The translations under genes and the position numbers were made by a program. This document shows positions 1 to 7,767 of a stretch of 44,254 nucleotides of DNA, one piece after another. Position 1 is the first letter of the stretch. Each line of letters starts with the position of its first letter. A model generated the notes under the pieces. It was not told the DNA's origin. It was given only the letters and a program-made list of their open reading frames with translations, and did no database searches. Origin of the DNA: an uncultured Bacteroidota bacterium (GTDB lineage Bacteria > Bacteroidota > Bacteroidia > Chitinophagales > Saprospiraceae); assembly GCA_902609095.1 (NCBI GenBank), contig CACLQQ010000014.1:1-44254 (forward strand), written 5' to 3'.

Positions 1-1
1 A

Positions 2-1207
2 CCGATGGAGTCAAACCACGAATCACTTGACTTTCCCCTATGGAATGTCAATGGTTTAAACCCCATACCAGGTGATTCTAATGCCGTATATGCGACATCC
101 TTACCCCAAATCCTTCAAGATGCGGGCTATTATACCATTCACGCAGGTAAAGCACATTTAGGTGCTATAGGTACTCCTGGTGAAGATCCTCTCAATCTTG
201 GTTTTGACATTAATATAGCTGGTCATGCAGCAGGTGCTCCGGCCAGTTATTACGGTGAGGATCATTATGGTAATGCTACGGATAATCCCAGTGTTTGGGC
301 TGTTCCAGGATTAGAAGAATATCATGGATCTGAGACCAACCTTACTGAAGCAATTACCCAACAAGCCTTACAAGCTCTTGATACAGTTGTAATGAGCTCG
401 AAACCATTCTTTCTATATCTATCCCACTATGCAGTGCATACACCCATCATGGGAGATAAACGATACCTGCAGCATTATTTGGATTTAGGTATAGATTCTA
501 CAGAGGCTAAATATGCATCTATGCTTGAAGCCATGGATAAGAGCTTAGGTGATGTGATGGATTATCTGGAGAAATATGAGTTAACTGATGAAACAGTTAT
601 ATTGTTCATGTCTGATAACGGAGGGCTCAGTGCTGTGGCTCGAGGAGGGACACCTCACAGACATAACTTACCACTAAACAGTGGTAAAGGCTCCATATAT
701 GAGGGAGGTATCCGAGAGCCCATGATTGTGAAGTGGCCGAATAGAGTTAAACCTAACACTGAAAGTGATCAATATTTGATTATTGAGGATTTCTTTCCTA
801 CAATCTTAGAGATAGCAGGTCTCCATGATATTAAAGTTGTGCAGGATATAGATGGACATAGTTTTGTTTCTCTTTTCTCAGATGATGCAAGTGATAAGCC
901 ACAAGATCGTCCACTCTTTTGGCATTATCCGAATGAATGGGGCACTCAAGGGCCAGGTATTGGAGCTTCAAGTGCAATCAGATTAGGTGATTATAAACTT
1001 ATCTACTATTATGAGGATGAATCATATGAGCTCTTTAATATTAGTGAGGATATAGGGGAACGAGTTAATCTAATTTCTCAGAATTCAGTAAAAGCCAAAG
1101 AATTAGCAGAAGTATTAACCGACTACCTCCAAAATGTTAAAGCCCAAATGCCACGACATAAAACTGATGAGCAAACTGTCAAATATCCCAGATTCAAAGA
1201 GTTGTAG
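2..1207 (+). CDS. Sulfatase, C-terminal part (cut by window edge)
   Basis: Hydrolyses sulfate esters (alkaline phosphatase superfamily), probably exported and acting on sulfated glycans or other sulfate esters. The frame is open to the first base, so the N-terminus and the CxPSR formylglycine motif lie outside the window; the ATG at 5 is internal. Counting from that ATG, visible family motifs are GKAHLG (about 48-53), the PFFLYLSHYAVHTP block (about 134-147), the metal-binding SDNGG (about 203-207) and SGKGSIYEGGIREPMIVKWP (about 226-245). The C-terminal DYKLIYYYEDESYELFNI stretch is the usual arylsulfatase-A-type tail. Substrate cannot be told from this part. No sulfatase-maturation gene or SusC/D pair is in view. 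Confidence 0.93.
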   Translation, partial: PMESNHESLDFPLWNVNGLNPIPGDSNAVYATSLPQILQDAGYYTIHAGKAHLGAIGTPGEDPLNLGFDINIAGHAAGAPASYYGEDHYGNATDNPSVWAVPGLEEYHGSETNLTEAITQQALQALDTVVMSSKPFFLYLSHYAVHTPIMGDKRYLQHYLDLGIDSTEAKYASMLEAMDKSLGDVMDYLEKYELTDETVILFMSDNGGLSAVARGGTPHRHNLPLNSGKGSIYEGGIREPMIVKWPNRVKPNTESDQYLIIEDFFPTILEIAGLHDIKVVQDIDGHSFVSLFSDDASDKPQDRPLFWHYPNEWGTQGPGIGASSAIRLGDYKLIYYYEDESYELFNISEDIGERVNLISQNSVKAKELAEVLTDYLQNVKAQMPRHKTDEQTVKYPRFKEL

Positions 1208-1491
1208 TTATTTACCCCTCTTGTAATCAATAAGCGCAGAATGATGAGCTATAATTTGTCCACTCTTTTTTGTTAGAAAGGGAATAAGGATTCTCCTCGT
1301 GATTATGCATTACAGTATATGCAACGTGGTTAGGCGAAACAGTCATTTGCCCAACTCTACTATAGTAATTTAGGAGGGATGAGAGATCTTCTAAATAATG
1401 ATCGTACGAGTAATCTGCACGAGTATAATGTTCTCTGTATGCAGATACAAATGAACTGATCATGGAGGAAGCCAGTGGAATTTATTCCGAG

Positions 1492-1510
1492 TACATCCAT
1501 AGTGGATGTA
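1492..1510. repeat. Perfect 8-bp hairpin, 3-nt loop
   Basis: TACATCCA (1492-1499), loop TAG, TGGATGTA (1503-1510). The arms are perfectly complementary. There is no T-run on either side, so it is not a classic intrinsic terminator. Role unknown. Confidence 0.6.
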
Positions 1511-1563
1511 TGAAGACTGAGAAAGAATAAATACTAGTCAAGCAGTACCTAATATTCAAAACA

Positions 1564-1583
1564 AGCTGGTTATAGCACCAGCT
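1564..1583. repeat. Perfect 7-bp hairpin, 6-nt loop
   Basis: AGCTGGT (1564-1570), loop TATAGC, ACCAGCT (1577-1583). It sits in the gene-free stretch after the sulfatase. No strong T-run follows on either strand. It might end sulfatase transcription or be part of a decayed element. Confidence 0.5.
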
Positions 1584-1770
1584 ATATTACAGTTAAGCCA
1601 ATCATATGTAATGCCATGGTGGAGATGGCTATAACCATAGAACTCAGCGGTGAGCCGTTTCACTTGTCAGAGCATTTTTTAATCAATTGAATAAGAATGG
1701 AAACATTCCAATCTCCTTAGGGAGGTGGGAGCTAACTGGAATAAAGTTTTTGACTTATAGTATAAATGAG

Positions 1771-2499
1771 TTATTCATAGATTTTTTCTATCTCATTTCG
1801 TTCTATCTGAACACCTATTTCAAATAGCTGCTAAGCTTCTGAAGAGCTAAGCTGGTTGAACAAGTCAAAGCTTCCCGAAATGATATCTAAACCTATCTTA
1901 AAAGCATAGATTTCAGTATGGACATAGATGTTGCTGGTTGTCATCTTGGCGATGAGAGGTTCTAACAATTCAATAATTCGTCGTACCAGTTTCTTGTCTT
2001 GCATGATCTCAAATAGAGATTTTGACTCATTGATGAAACTTCAGACATCAGATTTCGAAAATGTAGTAATTAAGTGTCTGAGGTCTGATTGAAATATTGG
2101 AGCTGTGAGGTTGTTGCTTACAGCTTTTACTTTAAGGCGATCTTCAAACTAATTAGCCTTTCTGAAGGATCGCAGTTCTTTGATTGCAGCATTCAATATT
2201 TTTGGAAGGTGTCTGCCAAACTTGAATAAGATTCGACTGGAGTCAACTAAGATAGAAAGTAGATTCTTGGGATTCTTGATATGACGATCTAAACTATCAA
2301 AAGCTTTATCTAAATCTTGCCGCTTATCTATTGGTGGGTAGATATATTCTAAAACGAAATTACGAAACAAATCAATTCGCTCAACTCCGGATGAATCAGG
2401 TATGTCATAGTTCTCATTTAGGTAGTCATATTGATATCTATGAAAAATAAGTTCCCTGTAAGCTTCTATTACGGCAGATTCTAATTCTTGATGACTCAT
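1771..2499 (-). pseudogene. Unknown helical protein gene broken by three in-frame stops
   Basis: The intact first part (2149-2499) encodes 116 residues ending RSFRKAN. After that TAG (2149-2151) the same frame stays protein-like for 35 codons to a TGA (2041-2043), then 69 codons to a TAG (1831-1833), then 19 codons to a TAA (1771-1773). The full frame is 243 codons, rich in Leu, Ile, Lys and Glu, and looks mostly alpha-helical without membrane segments. No indel is needed to read through. The start ATG lies 1 bp after the carboxyltransferase stop, so the two were probably translationally coupled and functionally linked. I do not recognise the family. Either it is a decayed gene or only the 116-residue N-terminal product is still made. 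Confidence 0.72.
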
Positions 2500-2500
2500 A

Positions 2501-4069
2501 TTACCAGCTATCTATCGTTCTGTTAGGATTTGCCTTTAATTGATGATTTGCCATTGCAGAGCAAATCCATTTGCGAGTATCGGCAGGATCTATGACTTCA
2601 TCGAATTCAAACATACTTGCAGCCTCTATAGCTTTACCTTTTTGATAAGCGGCATCAACTAATTTATCGAACAGGGCTTCCTTACCTTCTTCTGATGCTG
2701 CTTCCTCTAATTCTTTTTTGAAACCCAGTTTAACTGCTCCCTCTATGCCCATGGCGCCAAATTCTGCACTGGGCCAAGCTAATGATAACAATGGCTCATG
2801 AGTACTTCCGCCACACATGGCCATGGCGCCGAGACCATATGCCTTTCGTAAGAAGACGGTGATGATAGGTACCTGCAACGAAGCACCTGTGATATATAGA
2901 CGAGAGGAGCGCCTTACCAAACCCTCTAATTCTGTATCTGGTCCAACCATAAACCCAGGAGCATCGCATAAGGATAAGATCGGAATACCGAATGCATCGC
3001 ATAGCTGCATAAACCGAGAGACTTTATCCGCAGCGATACTGTCTACTGCTCCACCAAGATGTCTGGTACTATTAGCTATAATACCATAAGGCCTACCTTC
3101 TATACGACAAAATCCAGTGACCATATTTCGTCCATAGCCCCCTCTAAGCTCTAAGTACGAATCGGTATCTACGAGGGTTTGAATCACTTTTTTTACATCA
3201 TAGGCGAACTTTCGGTTTTCTGGGATGACCGATCGTAATGCGCTCTGGTCTGGGCATGTCCACGAGCTATCTGCTCCTTGGAAGTATGATAGATATAGTT
3301 TGGTTACGGCCGTCGCTTCAGTTTCATCTTTTACAAGTATGTCTATGACCCCTTTTTTATATAAGTCTGTTGCTTTACCAATCTGAGAAGGGTGGAAACT
3401 TCCTAAACCGCCACCTTCAATCATGGCCGGTCCCCCCATACCCATGTTACTATTTTCGGTTGCAATGATTACATCGGAGCATCCCGCTATAGAGGCATTA
3501 CCAGCAAAGCAGTAGCCAGCCACTATAGCAATGCGAGGTACTTTGCCACTGAGACGTGCATACTCTACGAATGTGGGTATATTAAGGCCTCCCAAGGAAA
3601 TTAAATCACAATCCACATCACCTGGGCGACCGCCACCTCCTTCTACATAGAATACGACAGGACGCATAGAGGATTTAGCAATCTCTATAATTCGATCTGT
3701 CTTTTTGTGATTGAAGGCTCCTTGTGTACCAGCTAAGACCGTGTAATCATAAGACAAGATGCAGCAACTTGATTTAGATTCACAGTATCGATCACCATTG
3801 ATCGTTCCAATCCCACATATCAAGCCATCTCCAGGAGTGCTCTTGATGAGATCTTGATAATCTCGCCGGGATCTCTGTGCCGCTACAGTTAGCGCGCCTA
3901 TCTCTAGGAAACTACCTGTATCGCAGAGGTCTGATATGTTTTCTCGAGCTGTTCGCCTTTTCTTAGCCTTGCGCTTAGCAATGCGTTCTGTTCTATTTTC
4001 GTCCACGAGGAATGATCTCCGATCAATAAAATCCTGGTAGTCTTTTCTGACTTTACTTTTTTTAGGCAT
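2501..4069 (-). CDS. Acyl-CoA carboxylase carboxyltransferase (beta-type) subunit
   Basis: Transfers a carboxyl group from biotin to an acyl-CoA (propionyl-, acetyl-, methylcrotonyl- or geranyl-CoA type). At 522 aa it has the usual length and both crotonase-like halves. The N-half carries the glycine-rich GGGGRPGD (about 144-151) and GGLNIPTF; the C-half carries STRHLGGAVDSIAADK, then DAPGFMVGPDTE and the FLRKAYGLGAMAM block. The extreme N-terminus is very basic. No biotin carboxylase or biotin carrier gene is in the window, so its partner must be elsewhere. It is divergent from two acyl-CoA dehydrogenases, which suggests a fatty-acid, branched-chain or terpenoid-like acyl-CoA catabolic locus. 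Substrate is not determined. Confidence 0.9.
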   Translation of the reverse strand: MPKKSKVRKDYQDFIDRRSFLVDENRTERIAKRKAKKRRTARENISDLCDTGSFLEIGALTVAAQRSRRDYQDLIKSTPGDGLICGIGTINGDRYCESKSSCCILSYDYTVLAGTQGAFNHKKTDRIIEIAKSSMRPVVFYVEGGGGRPGDVDCDLISLGGLNIPTFVEYARLSGKVPRIAIVAGYCFAGNASIAGCSDVIIATENSNMGMGGPAMIEGGGLGSFHPSQIGKATDLYKKGVIDILVKDETEATAVTKLYLSYFQGADSSWTCPDQSALRSVIPENRKFAYDVKKVIQTLVDTDSYLELRGGYGRNMVTGFCRIEGRPYGIIANSTRHLGGAVDSIAADKVSRFMQLCDAFGIPILSLCDAPGFMVGPDTELEGLVRRSSRLYITGASLQVPIITVFLRKAYGLGAMAMCGGSTHEPLLSLAWPSAEFGAMGIEGAVKLGFKKELEEAASEEGKEALFDKLVDAAYQKGKAIEAASMFEFDEVIDPADTRKWICSAMANHQLKANPNRTIDSW

Positions 4070-4134
4070 GTCGTATATGATTGATGTAAAGATATTTATC
4101 TAATACTTATCCATCTTATGCCAATTAAGAGTGG

Positions 4135-4176
4135 GACATTATGTCAACAGAATTAATTGACACTTATAACTTGTCA
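4135..4176. promoter_or_regulatory. Cluster of GACA/TGTC half-sites in a divergent promoter region
   Basis: The intergenic space between the carboxyltransferase and the acyl-CoA dehydrogenases holds GACAT-T-ATGTC (4135-4145), TGTCAA (4142-4147) paired with TTGACA (4157-4162) across 9 bp, and TGTCA (4172-4176) paired with TGACA (4158-4162) across 9 bp. So four half-sites lie in 42 bp, ending 16 bp before the chosen ATG at 4193. This looks like an operator for a dimeric repressor such as a TetR- or GntR-type fatty-acid regulator. No regulator gene is adjacent, so this is inference. Confidence 0.4.
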
Positions 4177-4192
4177 CAAAATTCTACCGCAT

Positions 4193-5371
4193 ATGTCTTT
4201 AGATCAATTCAGAGAAGAAGTAGTGGACTTTTTAGAGGCGAACTGCCTGAAGTCCATGAGAAAACCAATATTAGATGAAAGCGATACCTACTGGGGTGGT
4301 CGTAATGCCACATTCAAAAATGAAGACCAAGAAAAGTGGTTTCATGCTATGGCAGAAAAAGGTTGGACTACTCCGACTTGGCCAGCGAAATATGGAGGCG
4401 GAGGACTCTCAAAAGAACATGGAATTGTGTTGAAAAAAGAAATGACACGCTTAGGCTGCAGGCCACCTTTATTGAGCTTTGGGATTTGGATGTTAGGACC
4501 TGCCTTACTTAAGTTTGGTTCTGAGGAGCAGCGCGAAGAGCACTTGCCAGGAATCATCAAAGGTGAAGTTAGGTGGTGTCAAGGATATTCGGAGCCAGGA
4601 GCAGGATCAGATTTAGCGGGATTGCAAACTTCTGCGATTTCTGACGGCGATCATTATATTGTCAATGGTCAGAAGGTATGGACATCTTACGCTGACCAGG
4701 CGGACAAGATTTTCGCCTTGACGAGAACTGATAATTCATCTAAAAAGCAAATAGGGATTACTTTCCTACTGATAGACATGTTGACACAGGGGGTCTCCAC
4801 TCGACCTATTAAGCTCATTAGTGGGAAATCACCATTCTGTGAAACCTTCTTTGACAATGTAAGAGTACCCAAAGCCAATGTGATTGGCGATGAAAATGCT
4901 GGATGGACAGTAGCGAAGTATCTCTTGACGCATGAGAGAGCAAGTATCGCAGGTGCATCAGATTCGGATGTCATGACACCTATATCTTATTATGCTAAGA
5001 GCAAGGTTGGAGTTGATAAAAATGGTGTGTTGAATGATGTGATGTTGAGAAGTCGAATCGCAGAATGGGAGATGGATGCTGCTTCGTTCAAGTTTACCAT
5101 GGATCGTTATGCACAAGAAATGAAGGCTGGCCAGTCCATTGGAGCCAAGTCATCCTTCATGAAATACTATGGGGGCGAATTGAACAAGAAGAAGTATGAA
5201 CTCAGATTAGAGTGCGAAGGGAGAACATCTTTAGCATGGGATGGAGAAGGGTTCAAAGGCGGCAAGGTCGCCCGTCAGTTCTGTCGAACCAAAGGAAACT
5301 CTATAGAAGGAGGGACGAGTGAGATACAGTTGAATATAGTTGCTAAACACATATTAGGATTACCATCATAA
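4193..5371 (+). CDS. Acyl-CoA dehydrogenase, first subunit of tandem pair
   Basis: Introduces the alpha-beta double bond into an acyl-CoA, with FAD. I place the start at ATG 4193 (392 aa); the frame extends up to a TTG at 4157, but that would run through the half-site cluster. The N-terminal helical domain is followed by the beta domain WCQGYSEPGAGSDLAGLQT and GQKVWTSYADQADKIF, and it ends with SIEGGTSEIQLNIVAKHILG. The RxQF...FQ flavin motif is absent, but the next gene has it. In tandem heteromeric enzymes (the mycobacterial FadE26/27 and FadE28/29 pattern) the subunits share FAD sites, and this pair matches that division. The usual YEGT catalytic Glu position is Gly here, so the base may lie elsewhere. 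Confidence 0.92.
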   Translation: MSLDQFREEVVDFLEANCLKSMRKPILDESDTYWGGRNATFKNEDQEKWFHAMAEKGWTTPTWPAKYGGGGLSKEHGIVLKKEMTRLGCRPPLLSFGIWMLGPALLKFGSEEQREEHLPGIIKGEVRWCQGYSEPGAGSDLAGLQTSAISDGDHYIVNGQKVWTSYADQADKIFALTRTDNSSKKQIGITFLLIDMLTQGVSTRPIKLISGKSPFCETFFDNVRVPKANVIGDENAGWTVAKYLLTHERASIAGASDSDVMTPISYYAKSKVGVDKNGVLNDVMLRSRIAEWEMDAASFKFTMDRYAQEMKAGQSIGAKSSFMKYYGGELNKKKYELRLECEGRTSLAWDGEGFKGGKVARQFCRTKGNSIEGGTSEIQLNIVAKHILGLPS

Positions 5372-5381
5372 TAAGTCAATC

Positions 5382-6479
5382 ATGAGTTACGTATTAACAG
5401 AAGAACAAGAATTTCTAAAGAGCTCTGCAAAGGACTTGTTGAAAGAAGCTCCAGTAGCCTTAGTAAGAGAATTAAGAGATAATCAAAATGAGCTAGGATA
5501 CTCATCAGACCTCTGGAATGCAATGGTTGAGATGGGATGGCCTACAACAGCTTTGTCAGAAGATTTAGGCGGCTTAGATTTTGGTTTGAAGGGCTTGAAT
5601 ATCCTAATGGAAGAATGCGGTAGGACGCTTTCTAACTCACCATTATTTAGCAGTTTGTTGGCTGGATTAGTCATTCAAAAGTATGGTGGGCAATCTCATA
5701 AAGAGGTACTGACTAAAGCTGTTAGCGAAGGTGCTACAATAGCCATTGCTATACAGGAGGGGCAGCATTATCAACCTAAGAATAATGGTACGAGTGTAAT
5801 AGGAGGGGCCATGTCAGGTTCTAAGACGATGGTGGCTGATGCTCATGTAGCTGATCACTTTTTAGTCTCATATAATACAGATAATGGAGTCGAGGTTGTT
5901 CTTATAGACGCTAAGTCTCAAGGAGTATCTATTTCCAAAGAATTCTACATGGATAGCCGCTTTTACTCTACAGTGACTTTTGATCAGGTAGCTGTGGATG
6001 AGAAGGAGGTTCTTTCAGCAGGTAAAGGAAAATCAGTGGTTAGTTATATCACTAACTGCGCATCTATATTGATTAGCTCAGAGTTGATAGGGCTGATGAC
6101 TGAGGCATTTGAGAGAACAATAGCATACCTAAAGGAACGTCGACAGTTTGATAAGGTAATAGGAAGTTTTCAAGGGTTGCAGCATAGGGCAGCAGATCTA
6201 TATGGAGAAATAGAAGTAGCTAAAAGTATTGTGCTTAAAGCTGTGGATGCTCTGGATGAAAATGATATCATGGCACCAGCGCTTTGCAGCATGGCTATGG
6301 CAAAGACCTCTAAGGTGGCAAAAACGGCTACGAATGAAGGAGTTCAAATGTATGGTGGTATAGGGATGACAGATGACGAGGAAATTGGCTTTTTCTTAAA
6401 AAGAGCAAGAGTTGCAGCATCTCTTTTCGGGGGTTATACCTACCACCTGAATCGCTTTGCTAAAATGAGTGGTTATTAG
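5382..6479 (+). CDS. Acyl-CoA dehydrogenase, second subunit of tandem pair
   Basis: 365 aa, starting 10 bp after the preceding dehydrogenase, so co-transcribed. The N-terminal helical domain (TEEQEFLKSSAKDLL) and a poorly conserved middle are followed by a C-terminal domain with RRQFDKVIGSFQGLQHRAAD, the classic FAD-contact segment, and VQMYGGIGMTDDEEIGFFLK. The first subunit lacks this flavin segment, while this one lacks the SEPGAGSD acyl-CoA/flavin loop. They therefore look complementary and should form a heteromeric enzyme. Its TAG stop overlaps the TAA stop of the convergent gene at 6476-6760. Confidence 0.91.
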   Translation: MSYVLTEEQEFLKSSAKDLLKEAPVALVRELRDNQNELGYSSDLWNAMVEMGWPTTALSEDLGGLDFGLKGLNILMEECGRTLSNSPLFSSLLAGLVIQKYGGQSHKEVLTKAVSEGATIAIAIQEGQHYQPKNNGTSVIGGAMSGSKTMVADAHVADHFLVSYNTDNGVEVVLIDAKSQGVSISKEFYMDSRFYSTVTFDQVAVDEKEVLSAGKGKSVVSYITNCASILISSELIGLMTEAFERTIAYLKERRQFDKVIGSFQGLQHRAADLYGEIEVAKSIVLKAVDALDENDIMAPALCSMAMAKTSKVAKTATNEGVQMYGGIGMTDDEEIGFFLKRARVAASLFGGYTYHLNRFAKMSGY

Positions 6480-6760
6480 AGGATTTCATCAAACTCATCT
6501 TCTACATCAGTAGAAGTCTGAATACTACTTTGTAGTTCACTCTTAAGTGACTGTTGTGATTGGAAGATGTCTTGTATTTTTTGTGCGATATGAGGAGTAA
6601 GTGTAGCCTCTGATAGGACGCTAGAAGGATTGTCGCTTAGGTCCGATAGTTTGTACACTTGTTCAGTAGAATCGTTTTCTACTTTCATGGTATATCGGTT
6701 ATTATGAAAAAACATAGTGAACTTCCAGTTTTGCTTATTCCACTCCTTGATGATTCTCAT
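6476..6760 (-). CDS. Small conserved-looking hypothetical protein
   Basis: 94 aa, family not recognised. The N-terminal half (about 1-45) is likely a small beta-rich domain (WKFTMFFHNNRYTMKVE); the C-terminal half is helical, polar and acidic, ending EDEFDEIL. There is no signal peptide or membrane segment. The ATG lies 3 bp after the stop of the DUF2520 gene, so the two form an operon. Its stop codon overlaps that of the convergent dehydrogenase gene. Confidence 0.7.
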   Translation of the reverse strand: MRIIKEWNKQNWKFTMFFHNNRYTMKVENDSTEQVYKLSDLSDNPSSVLSEATLTPHIAQKIQDIFQSQQSLKSELQSSIQTSTDVEDEFDEIL

Positions 6761-6763
6761 TAG

Positions 6764-7537
6764 TTATGACTTGTGTGAATTGATTATACTTTTGGTGATT
6801 GATTCGTAAAAATCAGGATCAATATCCAATTTTTTTAGGATTCGGATGTGATTGTTAATTGTTTTGAAATCTCCTCTTACGGCAGGTCCTGTTTGCATGT
6901 CTTTAGGAGTACAACCTTCATTAAGTTTAGCAAGTGTTTCATTCATTAAGGGCTTCAACAGTTCGAAGTCCACTGATTGTTTGCGGCAATACTCTTGTGC
7001 AGTATGGTATAATTGATTGACAAAATTATTGACGATTACGGCTGGAACATGGAGTTTGGATCGATAGTCATCACTACAGCTCATGGACTTTTCAGAAAGC
7101 TGATTCGTTAATTCTTCTAATTGTTTAGTTGATGCAGCATTATTACCAGTAATGGATAATGGGATCTCCTTAAATGATAGTAGCTTCTCTTTTCTAAGGG
7201 TTTGTAATGGATAGATAACGCCATGTTGTCTATGTTCATCTGAAAGAGTAGAAGGTTTAGTTCCTGAGGTGTGTGCTACACAGTAAGGACTGCTCAGATT
7301 TAAATTACTTAACTCATGGCTGATTGTTGAGACGGCATCGTCATAAACACATATGAGATATATATCCGCACTTGTATCTATATGACTCAAATCATGGACT
7401 ACATGGGGGTCAAGTTCCTGTAGCTCAGTATAGATAGTCGAACGACTGTAGATTTGATAGCTCATGTCATTAATCTGAGAGAAATTATTACAGAACTGCT
7501 TAGCTACATTGCCAGAACCGAGGATGACAACTTTCAA
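6764..7537 (-). CDS. Rossmann-fold DUF2520 protein (putative NADP-dependent dehydrogenase)
   Basis: 257 aa. The N-terminus KVVILGSGNVA is a glycine-rich dinucleotide-binding turn of the F420/NADP-oxidoreductase type. The middle VAHTSGTKPSTL and GVIYPLQTL stretches, then the all-helical C-terminal domain, match the Rossmann-like plus DUF2520 architecture. Substrate is unknown for the family. The start is a TTG, chosen because it sits directly before the nucleotide-binding strand and no ATG fits upstream. It heads an operon with the 94-aa gene downstream. The 230 bp between it and ccmF contain no gene I can support. Confidence 0.87.
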   Translation of the reverse strand: MKVVILGSGNVAKQFCNNFSQINDMSYQIYSRSTIYTELQELDPHVVHDLSHIDTSADIYLICVYDDAVSTISHELSNLNLSSPYCVAHTSGTKPSTLSDEHRQHGVIYPLQTLRKEKLLSFKEIPLSITGNNAASTKQLEELTNQLSEKSMSCSDDYRSKLHVPAVIVNNFVNQLYHTAQEYCRKQSVDFELLKPLMNETLAKLNEGCTPKDMQTGPAVRGDFKTINNHIRILKKLDIDPDFYESITKSIINSHKS

Positions 7538-7767
7538 ATCTTTACGGACTGATTATACATCAAGTATAAAACAAGAAAGCCATTGAGGTTTAGTCAACGG
7601 CTAACTTTAATATATTCTATTAGAAAGTGTTCTGTTTTTGTTGAACTTATCTAATGGTTGAATATTAGAAAACTATAAGTTACACCATGAAGACAATGAA
7701 ACTTAGCGGTACCACGCAGCTTTGGCAGAGATATAGGTGGTTATGTCAAACAGCTGTAATATATAAT

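Larger units (their letters stand above)
1208..1770. other. 563-bp stretch without a recognisable gene
   Basis: Between the sulfatase stop and the end of the broken gene at 1771-2499 I find no recognisable gene. The longest frame is a 78-codon minus-strand ORF at 1227-1463, rich in Tyr, Ser and His, with no family I know. Near its end another frame reads more protein-like (about 1208-1275), which could mean a frameshifted remnant. On the plus strand, 1600-1829 gives protein-like pieces broken by stops. Two short perfect hairpins lie here (1492-1510 and 1564-1583). The stretch resembles decayed coding sequence more than a regulatory spacer, but I cannot assign an origin. Confidence 0.5.

Noticed and set aside
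1227..1463. 78-codon minus-strand ORF after the sulfatase
   Set aside because: No family recognised, no good start context, and the tail reads better in another frame; treated as part of a possible remnant, not as a gene.
1771..2499. Stop-codon recoding (TGA or TAG read as an amino acid) to explain interrupted frames
   Set aside because: TAG, TGA and TAA all end ordinary genes in the window, and the broken loci use all three types, so a code change does not explain them.
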